Below, in pieces: positions 8,993-19,243 of a stretch of DNA of 23,579 nt. The stretch is taken from positions 1 to 23,579 of the forward strand of contig JBNGIS010020109.1 of assembly GCA_049999725.1 (NCBI GenBank), written 5' to 3'. The stretch's first letter is position 1; every line of letters starts with the position of its first letter. This DNA comes from Haplomitrium mnioides. Lineage: Eukaryota > Marchantiophyta > Haplomitriopsida > Calobryales. Below the pieces are notes generated by a model, which had not been told where the DNA came from, ran no database searches, and saw nothing but the letters and a program-made list of their open reading frames with translations. Made by a program: the position numbers and the translations under genes.

Positions 8993-9539
8993 CTAACTCT
9001 TCTACTAATAATCAGCCACATTTAAAAAGGACTATATATCTATGGAATTCCAAGTCCAAATCCTATGTATGTGTGGTCTCATTAAAACCCTCCCGCTTTC
9101 TTTCGAGGGAAAGAGTGCCACCACATATGTATAGGTGGTTTATGGTAAAGTGTGGAGTGTGCAAAAATAATCATAATGTCAAGAAAAATTTTGTCAAAAC
9201 TTCTATCTTCAAGAGTATTGCAGTGTCATCATGTCGCCGTGTGGTGTTGTTGCGTCTTCGTTGTTGTTGTTGTGTCCTCTCTTTGTGTCTTGAAGATCTG
9301 TCTGAAAATTGATGTTAGCCACAAAAGCTGAGAAGTGATGTCAGCTTCTAATATAATATGCTCATGGCATTACCTGTATTACATTCAGACAAGATTATGC
9401 ATTTGCTTCAAAATAAATGATCGTCTTTGCAATCCTTGATCTTCATAACTAAAGGTCAGAGAGGGGTGGAAATAAATGTATATATATGCAAGTAGTTAAT
9501 GTATATTGTTCTACTGTAATTTAGAGAGTCTTCTCAAAC
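8993..9539 (-). other. Copia 3' untranslated region
   Basis: Between the end of RNase H and the polypurine tract. No recognisable coding sequence; the 79-codon plus-strand frame at 9073-9312 runs through a GTTGTTGTTG-rich stretch and looks incidental. Confidence 0.6.
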
Positions 9540-10341
9540 AAAGCCCCTTAGTATGTGCAATGTGCAGGGCAGGTAGAAGTGGTTTGGTGAAGATATTTGC
9601 TCTATTATCTTTGCTTGCTATCTATTGGACATTGATTTTATCACCATGTTGCTCATGGGTGTAAAAGAACTTAGGAGCAATATGTTTAATTTTGTCACCC
9701 TTAATAAAGCTTTGAACAATTTGGGCAATGCATGGTCGATTGTCCTCATATATCATAGTAGGGGAATCAAGTATAGGTTGGCCCGTATTGGTTATGATAT
9801 GGTCAATAAGTCGTTGGAGCCATATACATTCCCTACTGGCCTCATAAAGGGCAATGATCTCTGCATGATTGGTTGAGGTAGTAGTAATAGTTTGCTTGGT
9901 GCTCTTCCATGAGATAGAATTGTTTCTTTTAAGGAAAACATATCATGTTTGAGACTTTGCGTCATTAGAATCATATAGGTATCCAGCATCAGCATAGCCG
10001 ACAATATCATTTGATGCATTTTTAGGGAAAAAAAGTCCCATGTCTTTTGTACCTTTCAGGTATCTAAAAATGCGTTTAAGCCTGTTTCAATGGCGAATGG
10101 TGGGCTAAGAGCTATGCCTTGCGAGCATATTTACTGCAAAAGATATATCAAGTCTGGTCTGATTTGCAAGGTACATGAGTGCTCCTATTGTGGACAAGTA
10201 TGGTTTTTCTGATCCCAAAATTGGTTCATGTTTTTTTCGTTTTCCGAACATGTCTTTTTTTAGGTCCGAAGATCTCAATTCCATTGGGGTGCTCATTGGA
10301 TGAGCATTGTCCATATTGAATTGCTTGAGAATCTTGGCCAT
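9540..10341 (-). pseudogene. Copia RNase H and end of reverse transcriptase
   Basis: From 10341 leftwards: FNMDNAHPMSTPM, GALMYLANQTRLDISFAVNM (the conserved GsLmYla.TRPDi block), then, through frame changes, GYADAGYL, STNHAEIIALYEA and the final ANIFTKPL near 9590. These are the usual RNase H landmarks of copia Pol, with A-D-A for the first catalytic position and H-A-E for the second. Broken into at least three frames. Confidence 0.85.
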
Positions 10342-10350
10342 ATATATGGA

Positions 10351-11900
10351 CTAATGGATCAGAATACTATTGGGCATATGCTCAAACTGGATTCCAAGGC
10401 AGAGATCAAGTTCTCCAATGTCTCGCATTTCAAATATATCCTTCAATTTGGCGATAGTACTGGCAGCTAAAGCTTTTGTGCCAAAAATGTTTATGTCGTC
10501 TACATAGAGTGCAACTACGACATATTCAGATCCTTGGTGTTTTATAAATAGGTATGGAGCAATGTCATCATTTCTAATTTGAATCTCTGGTACCAATTTT
10601 TGCCACTATGTTTGAGTCCATATATCGATCTCAGGACTTGAATTGCCATTTGTGTGCCTGGTTGATCGATATGTGATCTAGATGCATTTATAGAATGCTT
10701 TGCCAACTTCACATTGTCATGTGGAATACTTTGATGATGGGGGACTAAAGGTCCACTTTGCAGCTTGTATGTATGTGGGACTAAAGGTTCTCTACAGCTT
10801 TGTTTGCTCAGCAAATTGGTTGGCTGGACTAAAGGTCCTTTGGAGTGTTGCATGCTCAGCGAGTGCGTTGGTTGGACTAAAGGTCCATTGATTTGTTGCT
10901 TGCTCAACAAGTGCGCTGGCTGGACTAAAGGTCTATTGATTTGTTGCTTGCTCAACGAGTGCGTTGGCTAGACTAAAGGTCCATTGATTTGTTGCTTGCT
11001 CAGCGCGGTCCATTGATTTGTTGCTTGCTCAGCGAGTGCGCTGGCTGGACTAAAGGTCCATTGATTTGTTGCTTACTCAGCTTAGTTTCCATCATTTGGC
11101 ATCGCTTTTTAGACGTGAGGACTAAAGGTCCTTTTTGGATTGGCAGTGGCTTTTTGCGGACAGAAAGTCCGTTCATTTGTTGGCTATTGAGGACGAAAGG
11201 TCCTTTTCCCAGATTGAGGTCTTTGTGGACAAAAGGTCCATTTTGAATCATTATGCCTCTGTGGACTAAAGGTCCATTTTTGTAGTGCATGTCATGAGGG
11301 ACAAAAGTTCCAACCTCAGAATTTAGGCCATGAGGGACAAAAGGTCCATTCTCAGAATTTGAGCCATGAGAGACAAAAAGTCTCATCTCAAAATATGGGC
11401 CATTTGGGACTAAAAGTCCATATGCACTTTGGCTGTTCTCCCCTTGAATGTGAAATATCATTCTTGAGATAAGCTCGGGGGGTGCCTTCATAAAAATATG
11501 GGTATCTAGAGTACCATATAAGTAAGCAATGATGATGTTGATTATATGCATAGTTAGATGACGTTGGATAGCGAAGGCTATCATGTATCTGTAAGTAGTA
11601 GTTTCCATGACAGGTGAGTATGTGAGATCATAGTCACGTCCAGGAATTTGAGTGTATCCTTTGGCCACTAATCTGGCCTTGTGTCTTGTGACATCACCTT
11701 TTGCATTATATTTGTAGACAAAAATAAATCTGTAATCTGTTAAATGCACATCAGAGGGTGCAAGCATGATGGAACCGAAAACTTGTCGTTTTATGAGAGA
11801 GCAAGTTTCGAATTAATTGCCTTTTCCCATTGAGGCCAATCAAATCTTGATTATGCTTCTCTTGTAGATAAAGGATCAGGTATATCCTTGTCCACAAATT
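10351..11900 (-). pseudogene. Copia reverse transcriptase, interrupted by a repeat array
   Basis: Starts near 11840 with WPQWEKAI, continues RHKARLVAKGYTQIPGRDYD, TYSPVMETTTYRYMIAFAI and IINIIIAYLYGTLD, then FMKAPPELISR. The motif A aspartate is replaced by asparagine (codon at 11537-11539, GAC to AAC). Between AYG near 11415 and VLRSIYGLKHSGKNWYQRF near 10630, normally a dozen or so residues apart, lies about 0.75 kb of repeats. YVDD (motif C) is intact at 10495-10506. Frameshift near 11000 within the repeats. A dead enzyme. Confidence 0.9.
10742..11420. repeat. 36/48-bp hairpin tandem array inside the reverse transcriptase
   Basis: Sixteen copies of a GGAC-5nt-GTCC hairpin (typical GGACTAAAGGTCC). 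Starts at 10778, 10826, 10874, 10922 and 10970 are 48 bp apart; 11191, 11227, 11263, 11299, 11335, 11371 and 11407 are 36 bp apart. The 48-bp units contain a second dyad, CAGCG-AGTG-CGCTG. Periods are multiples of three and the array encodes NGPLVP-like repeats on the minus strand. One unit near 10990 is shortened by 19 bp, giving the frameshift. Confidence 0.95.
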
Positions 11901-12318
11901 GTGATACCAAGAATGCGAATAAATCATCCATAGTGGTCTGGGATCTGTCCTATATTCGACCGGTATGAGAATAATCAATTTCTTTTTCATCGTTCTTTGT
12001 AGCAATGTTCATTGATGTCGATGGTCTAGGCTTATTCTTTGAGCCTATGGGTCGGCCATGCTTTGCCTTGGGTTGTACATTGGTTGTAGGTGTATCGATC
12101 ATATGGAGTCGCACTGGAGTGTTTGCAGGTTCTATGTGCGATATTGTGATGTTGGAGGCATTGTTTGATGCTTAAGGTATTTTAACCAATATCTTCTGTA
12201 AATTGAAGGGTCTTTTGACTTCAGCATCTAAATGTCTATTTCGTTGATCAAAATCCAATGGCAAATGTTGGTGTCATATTAAGTTATTCTCAAGTTTTGG
12301 TCGTATGGCCTTGTCCTC
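11901..12318 (-). pseudogene. Copia Pol linker between integrase and reverse transcriptase
   Basis: Low-complexity, poorly conserved stretch on the minus strand with KHGRPIGSKNKPRPS near 12025-12070, the basic GRPxGSKNK motif often found at the integrase C-terminus of plant copia elements. Several stops. Confidence 0.6.
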
Positions 12319-13167
12319 TTATGTCAGATGTGGAAAGGATTCTTCAAAGAATTGACAGTTTGTGAATCGAGATTTAAACACATCAGATGTTGAGGGTTCA
12401 AGGTATCGGATGATGGAAGGAGACTCAAAACCAATGTATATGCCTTTTTGGCATTGTGGTCCCATTTTTGTTTGATGTGGTTCTAATATTAGAACGAGGA
12501 CCAAGCAGCCAAATGTGCGTAGATGTGATAAATCTGCTGGAATTCTTGCTGTAAGTTGGTGCAGGGAATTCTTGTTGAATGCAGATGGTCTATAACGCAA
12601 TAAAGTTGTTGCATACATGACTACATGTCCCCAAGCATAGGTGAGGAGATTTGAGTTTAGAAGTAATGGTCTTGCTATGAGTTGGATTCTCTTAATAGCC
12701 GATTCTGCGATGCCGTTTTGGAAATGTACATTTGGTATTGAGTATTGTATGTTTATACATGCAGATGTGCAGAAGTCATCAAAAGTCTGTGAATAGAATT
12801 CCCCAGCATTGTCCACTCTCAGGTTTTTTATTGGGTTATTAGGGAATTACGCTGAGAGTTTTAGGACTTGGGACAAAAGTTTCAAGAAGACCATGTTTTT
12901 GGTTGTAAGAGGGGATACTTCTGACCATTTGGATGATGCATCAATGGTGATAAGAAAGTATCTGAATGGTCTCGAGGGTAGGTGGATGGGCCCACAAACA
13001 TTAGCATGGATCTGCTTGAGAAATCGGGGGATCAAAATTGTTGTCTTGTCATGAGAAGGTGCAATTTTCAATTTGCCTTGTGCACATGCCAAGCATGGAG
13101 TTTGCAGTGGCAGTGGATGCACATTTTTTGGTATGCCTTTGCTGTCCTTCTTAATGCGGTAGAACAT
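12319..13167 (-). pseudogene. Copia integrase
   Basis: Minus strand: GHDMFYRIKKD, then CLACAQGKLK (end of the zinc-binding GAG-pre-integrase domain), CGPIHLPS and FLITIDASSKW (first catalytic D), DNAGEFYSQTF (second D) and NGIAESAIKR (catalytic E). All three catalytic residues are visible. One TAA at 12847-12849 splits the frame; it is CAA changed to TAA in the position before FPNNPIKNLRV. Confidence 0.93.
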
Positions 13168-13388
13168 GTCATGGCCTGGATGTCCAAGGTGGTTATGTCA
13201 TGTAATGGCTATAGATACCATTTTGATATAGGCATGATATGAGAATATTTTTGTGGTGTGTAATCCAGTTGGTGATAAGGGAAAGATTCTCATATGTCAA
13301 AGCCTGTTACGGTTTGAGTCAGGATGTGGAGGAATTCTTTGTCCTGAAATGATCTTGTTTGAATGTGAAAATTATTCTGTCTGATGTC
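13168..13388 (-). pseudogene. Copia protease/integrase junction, degraded
   Basis: Continues the protease frame (QDKEFLHILTQTVTGFDI) with stops, then shifts into the frame of the pre-integrase domain. No intact domain. Confidence 0.6.
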
Positions 13389-14849
13389 TCAAAAACTGAT
13401 GAGGTTTCTGGTTGCTGCAGATACATAAATTGCTGATTTTATGTCCAGTCTTGTTCCATTTGGAAAAATGATGATCGTTGGACCATGTCCTTCTTCAATT
13501 TGATTGTGGCCTATAATAGTAGTCATTGGCCTAGAAGAAGAGGTGATGGATGAGAAATATTTGCGGTCTTGCAAGATAGTATCCAAGGAACCACTGTCGA
13601 CAATGCATGTTATCTTAGATCCATGTGTCTGGTCGGATAGTGCTGATTGAGTCATGTGATTTTCAGGATGTACATTGTATTGTGGATACTCATTGTTGTT
13701 TGTCATTTCTAGTAAGTTGCCCTGTACCTCATGAGTGTGAAGTTTGGTGCTTTGCTGGTATAGACACGCTAGGTGCGCTAGCACTCTGCATGTGTGTTGG
13801 GTGTGGCCACGTGTGCCACACCTATTGCATATAGTTTGTTGTTGTTGACGCGGGCCGGATGTATTCCATCGGCCTCTATATGATTGCTTGCCACCTCTAT
13901 TATGCCATGTGCATTGGGGCACATACTCTAGTGTCGTCCAGATGCGACGGTCAGGATTTCTATCCAGGTGGTTTGCATAGGAAGGTCGATTGCTAGTAGG
14001 TCAGCTTACGCTCCCCATGAATCTGAGGTTAGTTCTTCCTCTGTCTCTAGAGAATTGCTTGTTCCTAGAGTGAGGGTAAAGGCTGGAGCCTATAAAATGT
14101 GATTCAGGGTTTAGATGAGGTGCGGCTAACCCTGGAGGTTGCTTCTTTGCATTTTCTACGAGTAGTAGTTGGTGTTTTTCAACAAGTAGCATGTATGCTA
14201 TGAGTTCAAAGTATTGAGTGAATTGTATGTTGCGATATTGAGATGCCAAGATGAGATTGCTCACAAGAAATGTAGATAGAGTTTTCTCTATCTGTTCTTC
14301 ATCGGTCACTGGGTGGCCGCAGATTGCTAGTTGTGAGACTATGTGAAATAATTCAATGTTGTAGTTTGTAATGGAAGTGTGGTCTTGGACTTGTAGGTTG
14401 ATCCAATCATGTCTCACTGTAGGGAGCGATATCGTTGTCAAATGGTCGGATCTAAGTTTGAGTTCTTCCCATAGTAGATGGGTACTGTGAAAATTGAGGT
14501 ATTGAAGCTTGAAGGGTTCTACCATATCATGTCTGAGTAGGATCAACGCCCTGGTTACATCACACAGGGTGACGTTGTCATCTGAGTTGATGACTTCACG
14601 GATAGCTTTGGATGTCAAGTATGTCGTGACATTGAGTGACCAAGAATAGTAATTGGAGCCATCCAGTTTTAGGGCTTGAAATTTCAGAGATTCAATGAAT
14701 GTCATGTTTGATTTATTCTTTGTTGTGCAGGGAGTACCTATGAAATAGGTAGATAAACCAAGAGTTCTGGCGAGTGCAACTGTTGGGTCAAGGCTGCAAT
14801 GTTTTGTACTATGTACATATGTGTGATGGACCAAAGTCTCGTCGATCAT
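13389..14849 (-). pseudogene. Copia gag and protease
   Basis: Read from the ATG at 14849. Gag shows LDGSNYYSWSLNVTTYL (UBN2/DUF4219-type start) and ends at a TGA (14001-14003). The same frame continues past that stop to a zinc knuckle CNRCGTRGHTQHTC (C-x2-C-x4-H-x4-C) near 13800 and the aspartic protease CIVDSGSLDTIL near 13590, so the stop is most simply CGA changed to TGA in one gag-protease frame. It ends at TGA 13389-13391, with readable frame beyond. Gag packages the RNA; the protease cuts the polyprotein. Confidence 0.9.
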
Positions 14850-16522
14850 GGACCCTGGTACCTGTTTATGTTTTCTGCCTTAAGCGGAAAAGTCAAATAA
14901 TTGAAATGAAAACAGGAAATAACTAGACTATCTACTAGTCAGTCGGTATGAATCACCGAGAATTGAAATGAAAGAATGAAATGTTGCTAATGAATGAAGA
15001 GACTGCCCTGGAAATGATCGTTTATGTCTTCTGATGTGCCAATATCGTATCCCCTAGATTTGCCATGTTGGTCTGCCTTGAGTTAAATTGAACCTAGCCT
15101 CCTATCGTTGTAGTGCCTTTCTACAAATTTGGTATTATAAAAAAAATAGAGTCATCACAGGTTGGCTACATAAAGGTTGATCTCAAGAGGTGGTAGGGTT
15201 AGTGCTCAGGTTAGTATGATTCTCTTGTAATAGGAAGTGATCCAAAATCAACAATTGTATCCCTCATGGGGTATGAGATCATTCAATAGCAAAGAGAAAG
15301 AATAGAATATAATCAATGGGATAGGTTGAGAAAGTTGAACTAGGAAGTGATGAAGAATAGAGTGAAAGAGCTTGAAGTAGCAAGATGTAGTGTCGCTCTT
15401 TTGCTAAGTGTTGATGTAGTCTTTGTGTAGTCGTTTGGGTCTTCGATGCTGCATAAACAGGTGGGTCGAACTTGTGCACAGGTCTGTGCAGCCTATGTCT
15501 CACTGTTCCCTTGCTTGAATGTGCTCACCTCGGTGGTAGGGAAAGGACTTGTTCAGAAACGAAGCAAGCTAACACTAGAATGTGAGATCTTTTCTATAAA
15601 GGTGAGATGAAAGAGGTCCAGGAATCTTTGATGTCACGAATGGTGAAGAGATACAGCCCTGAGTTGTAAACATAGAAGTTAGTAATGCAGGTTAGCTTTG
15701 AGCATGCACAGCGTCTGCGAATCAGCAAAACGTGAGCCAAGTTGCTCAGGTATCATCGAGCAGATGAAGAACAATCAATAAGGAAGGGAAAAAGAAGGGA
15801 TGAATGATGAAACTATGGACGGGAGTAAGGTCGTTAAGTGTAAACCAGAGTAGGAGGAAAGTCTCCAGTCAAGTGGTTGCAGGATGTCACTCAAATAAGT
15901 GGTCAACCAGAAAAACAAAAATGTAGTCCTCCAGGTAAGATGAGTACAAATGGAGTTGTCATCCACCAGCGGTAGGCAGTGCGCTGGGCCTAGTTGGTGA
16001 GGAATCTGCGTCGATTGAAGAGAAAGACAAGGTTGAGCAGGAATGTGAGCGTCGGCGAGCAGCAAGATATGAGTTGTGTACAGCAATGGAGAGAGACGCC
16101 GAGAGCAAGATGAAGACGAACTGCGGGCATGAGCAAAAAGCGAGCCGCAAGCAGGAGCAAAGGGTGAGCCACAAGCAGAAGCAAAGAGTGAGCTGCAAGA
16201 AGAAGCAAAGAGTGAGCCGCGAGCAGAAGCAAAGAGTGAGTGGAGCCCTAGTCTATACGGCTAGGCGTGAAGGAAAGAAAAAACTTAGAGTAATGCTTTA
16301 GAGAAGAAGAAGAAGGAGATGAAATACTCAAGTGAAGAGTGAAATGAATACTCGTAGCGATGTGCGCTGCAAACCAACAGTGTTAGAGCAAGAGAAAAAA
16401 AAATGGATGGGAGGAAAAAAAGAGTTTCTTGCATATAGGAGAAAAAGGTGTACACTGGTGTTCTCTCAAGTGTTGGTGCAGGTGTAGTGCATGCAGGAGC
16501 TGGAGAGAATAAAAAATAAAGT
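14850..16522 (-). other. Copia 5' leader, long and noncoding
   Basis: About 1.7 kb between the primer binding site and gag, long for a copia leader. No coding frame with recognisable features. It holds a 24-bp tandem repeat (listed separately); otherwise I see no structure. It may contain non-element DNA picked up by the element. Confidence 0.55.
16131..16243. repeat. 24-bp tandem repeat in the copia leader
   Basis: Four and a half units of 24 bp built on GAGCCGCAAGCAGAAGC followed by AAAGAGT. Unlike the intronic arrays the unit is purine-rich and not palindromic. It produces the leucine/alanine-rich (minus) and lysine/glutamine-rich (plus) frames there. Confidence 0.92.
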
Positions 16523-16540
16523 CCTTTCGTGCTGATAACA
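16523..16540 (-). other. Primer binding site, probably initiator tRNA-Met
   Basis: Directly after the 5' LTR the minus strand reads TGTTATCAGCACG, close to the TGGTATCAGAGC that pairs with the 3' end of initiator tRNA-Met in most plant copia elements. Mismatches may be decay. Confidence 0.65.
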
Positions 16541-16660
16541 TGTTATCGCATGAGCACCACACATACACACGAGAGCTTCCGAGAGCGAGAGTAGAATAGA
16601 ATGAATGAATGGAATGAGAGTACAACTCCTAATATAAGGTTATATATGGTCCCTATAACA
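16541..16660 (-). repeat. 5' LTR of the copia element (120 bp)
   Basis: TGTTAT...ATAACA, same length as the other LTR. On the minus strand TATATAA (16640-16646) lies 14 bp from the LTR start and would drive transcription towards gag. Confidence 0.97.
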
Positions 16661-16665
16661 AATTG
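16661..16665. repeat. Target-site duplication AATTG, right
   Basis: Exact partner of 8857-8861. Confidence 0.95.
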
Positions 16666-17360
16666 TTGATTAAAAGTAATATCATATATCCTTTGAACCA
16701 GAGAAGGAGGTTGTTGTAGAAACATTTTGAAATCCCAAGTTTCCAACAAAAGAGTCACCTGAGGTTTAGGATTATAAGATAATTGAAGCGCCTCGCTAAG
16801 ACTTGTAGTCGTGAAAGCTTTGACACGTTTCAAACGTTTTGAGAATCGGTTGAACATTTGATTGATTTGATCATGAGTATGACCAACCATGAGAAATCCT
16901 ACCTTGATTTTTTGAAAAACGTTCTTGGCAATAAGGAGACTAAGATAAACAAAGAGGATAGAATTCTTATTCTCTTGTGTCGTGTTGTCCAACTAAAGAT
17001 ACAAAGTTGGAGACAACGGGCCTTCCGAGTCATATAATATTTTGTTGAGCATAGCAATTGTCAAACTAGAATCACTTCTCAAGTTTCTGTACGTTAAGAA
17101 GACCCTCAAAGAAAGAGCATGATTGAATATAAGGGCACCAACAACATCCACACCCACCAAACAATCTTTATCAATGTTTTTTAGTGGCAAAGGCCATTGT
17201 GGAATAGCAGTTTCTTCTAATTTATTCTATCAATGATAATTTCCAAGTACTTTTGACCATCGGGATAACATTTTCTTCGATGGTTTGTAAGTTTTGTACT
17301 TTCTTTCATTTGTTGGTCATGATGAAGAAATAGTTGGCGATTATATTTGACTGCATTATC
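16661..17360 (-). pseudogene. DUF7869-like transposase-related pseudogene, central part
   Basis: Minus strand. From the right: HRRKCYPDGQKYLEIIIDRI, a frame change near 17215, KNIDKDCLVGVDVVGALIFN and DSSLTIAMLNKILYDSEG, LSPTLYL, a TAG at 16993-16995, LDNTTQENKNS, VGFLMVGHTHDQINQMFNRF. The LYLQLDN...ENKN...GHTHEDID pattern is the hallmark of the DUF7869 family in plants; the spaced D and H residues suggest an RNase H-like transposase core, which is inference. The frame runs into the insertion at FNQQF and continues on the far side of the copia element at 8861. Confidence 0.8.
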
Positions 17361-17503
17361 ACAAAGCACGAAGGACATAAAAGTAATTCAGTAAAACATA
17401 TGCCAATACTCATAACTTCAAAGCACAACCTCAAGTGCCACAAACATTCAAGTTATCTTAAACAAATGTTTGAATTCGTAGAAGTGAAACACTTTGTAAA
17501 AGT
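17361..17503. other. Short spacer, possibly intron
   Basis: No supported frame. On the minus strand ATAATGCAG at about 17351-17360 could be a splice acceptor for the DUF7869-like exon, which would place this stretch and the duplicated segment in an intron. Confidence 0.3.
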
Positions 17504-18065
17504 TGAAAAATAAACTTTAGGCACTTTGAAAAAAGTAAATATATTTCAAAAAGAGAAAAACAAGATTTGTAAACAAAGGGTCTCAGAACACATCCTTTAA
17601 GCGTTTAGGATGAGTCAAGACAACAACTGATCATATGCGCATATATGACCAATACAACAACACTAATATCATGGCTTGTTGTGACCGTTGTCGCAACTAG
17701 TTTTAAGAGGAACAAGAAAAAATCCTATGTGCACATAAGATTTGCAAACAACAAAAACGATTCTTTCAATTTTCTTTTACAAAGGCTCTTTATTTAAAGG
17801 AACAAAAACAAAACTTGTCGCAAAGCTAAGGTCACCACCAAGTATCAAATTCATTTTCTTACTTTATTCAACTCTAGACAAGGTTAAAATTGAAATATAA
17901 AACAATAGACTCTATGCGAGCATGGACACTCTTCTCACAGCTCAACTAGCTAACGATTATTCGACTCAAATCTTCTTTGCTAAATAACTTCCAAAAAAAA
18001 TACCTTTTGGTTGCAAGTTGAGAAAACACAACATCTTTGGAGCTAATTTTTGATTCTAGAAAAAA
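17504..18065. repeat. Duplicated segment, right copy (partner 4953-5535)
   Basis: Counterpart of the left segment. Contains two palindromic motifs, ATATGCGCATAT near 17635 and CTCTATGCGAGCATGGA near 17911. It lies between the DUF7869-like exon and the 5' exon-like stretch of the same pseudogene. Confidence 0.75.
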
Positions 18066-18765
18066 GAGGATTGGGAGAACTGCACCATTCTGAAACTGAG
18101 TCTTGATCAACATCTCGAATAGAAGGAATTTTTTTGTAATAAAATCGGTGTCATTGGTGATAACTCCAAAGAAATGTTGATTGATTGAGACTCTTTGCTA
18201 GAATCCTTTCCTTAACTATCGTTTGAAGACTCCTATAAAAGAATTCGATTTGTTTCAGATATACCAATCTCCTTGCGAGGTGCAACTTGAAACAAATCCA
18301 GTCATTGTTTGAGTGGAGCTATCGGGATTAGTGGCTTATCTCCAAAATTAAAACTGTTCACAGATTGTATGCTTTTTGTGTTATAAACAAACACACTTTG
18401 ATCATGAATATCAAGGTCTCACTTAGATGTAGATGAAGAAATGTCTACAACCGTTTAGAATTTCTATATTGAACCTTTTTTGTTGATATATTGGAATACT
18501 CAAAAGAAAGATTTAACTTTGACCGCTTGAAGGGAACAAAGTTCTTGTGCTGGATGAAGATTGTTTCTTTAATTCTCTACAAGCACTAGGTTCCCTTTTT
18601 GATCCTTTGCATACAAGTTGTTCAACTGTTAATCCTATGCGTGGATTGGATTCACTCCTTGACCCTATGTGCGCATAGGGTTGAGTCCCTGATCCTATGC
18701 GCGCATGGAGTTCACCTTCTTAATCTATTTGGACAAAGCTATCTAATTCAATAGAAGCCATCTTT
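18010..18765 (-). pseudogene. Possible 5' exon of the DUF7869-like pseudogene
   Basis: Minus strand, from an ATG at about 18763: MASIELDSFVQID, a TAA, then EGELHARIGSGTQPYAHIGS and on to ACRELKKQSSSSTRTL; further left DQSVFVYNTKSIQSVNSFNF then GDKPLIPIAPLKQ. Many stops and at least one frame change. Codon-by-codon readability suggests old coding DNA. Two palindromic motifs (18626-18715) would fall inside it, encoding part of the repeated HARIGS/AHIGS text. No domain recognised; joined to the downstream exon only by position. Confidence 0.4.
18620..18715. repeat. Palindromic motif cluster near the DUF7869-like 5' end
   Basis: Three units about 38-39 bp apart: CCTATGCGTGGATTGG, ACCCTATGTGCGCATAGGGT (18662-18681, 8-bp perfect arms) and TCCTATGCGCGCATGGA. 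Confidence 0.8.
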
Positions 18766-19143
18766 TTCCCCAATATACTCACCATCACACTTGACGCTTT
18801 TGGTACTCTATTTCTTTTCTCCAAATAATTGCCCTTTGAACAAATCTCAATCTGCCTGTCAAAAGTAACATTTTTGTGAAGATGAATCTTGAAACTCTAA
18901 CCTCTTCTTGTCTTTAAAAACTCCAACCATTAAAAGTGCTCTATAAAAATCAAGTACTTCAAGGAATTATTTTAACAAGTATTATAAACCTCTTACAACA
19001 CACTTGAAAGATGTATTTTTCAAGGTTTTTTTTGCAAAACAACAAAATTCAGAATTTTGTGAAGAAAATAAAAAAAGATATTGGAAAGATGAAAATGAGA
19101 AATGCTTTAAATACTTACTTTTCTTTGGCACCAAGAGAACCTA
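18766..19143. other. Spacer between divergent pseudogenes
   Basis: AT-rich, no supported gene. It would hold both promoters if the DUF7869-like gene (minus) and methyltransferase copy 2 (plus) start where I place them. I see no convincing TATA box pair. Confidence 0.4.
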
Positions 19144-19243
19144 NNNNNNNNNNNNNNNNNNNNNNNNNNNNNNNNNNNNNNNNNNNNNNNNNNNNNNNNN
19201 NNNNNNNNNNNNNNNNNNNNNNNNNNNNNNNNNNNNNNNNNNN
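19144..19243. other. Assembly gap of 100 N upstream of copy 2
   Basis: Exactly 100 N, true size unknown, 68 bp before the start codon of copy 2. Confidence 0.98.

Larger units (their letters stand above)
8862..16660 (-). mobile_element. Ty1/copia LTR retrotransposon, full length, non-autonomous by decay
   Basis: A 7,799-bp element with 120-bp LTRs, a primer binding site, a polypurine tract, and the copia domain order gag, protease, integrase, reverse transcriptase, RNase H on the minus strand. The 5-bp target duplication is intact, so no rearrangement followed insertion. LTRs differ at 11 of 120 positions, so the insertion is not recent. All protein domains are broken by stops or frameshifts, and the reverse transcriptase carries an inserted repeat array and a catalytic substitution. 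It lies inside the DUF7869-like pseudogene in the same orientation. Confidence 0.97.

Noticed and set aside
10700-11246. Plus-strand frames rich in WTKGPLICCLL repeats
   Set aside because: Antisense shadow of the hairpin array inside the reverse transcriptase.
15775-16301. Leucine-rich minus-strand and lysine-rich plus-strand frames
   Set aside because: They derive from the 24-bp tandem repeat and flanking leader of the copia element.
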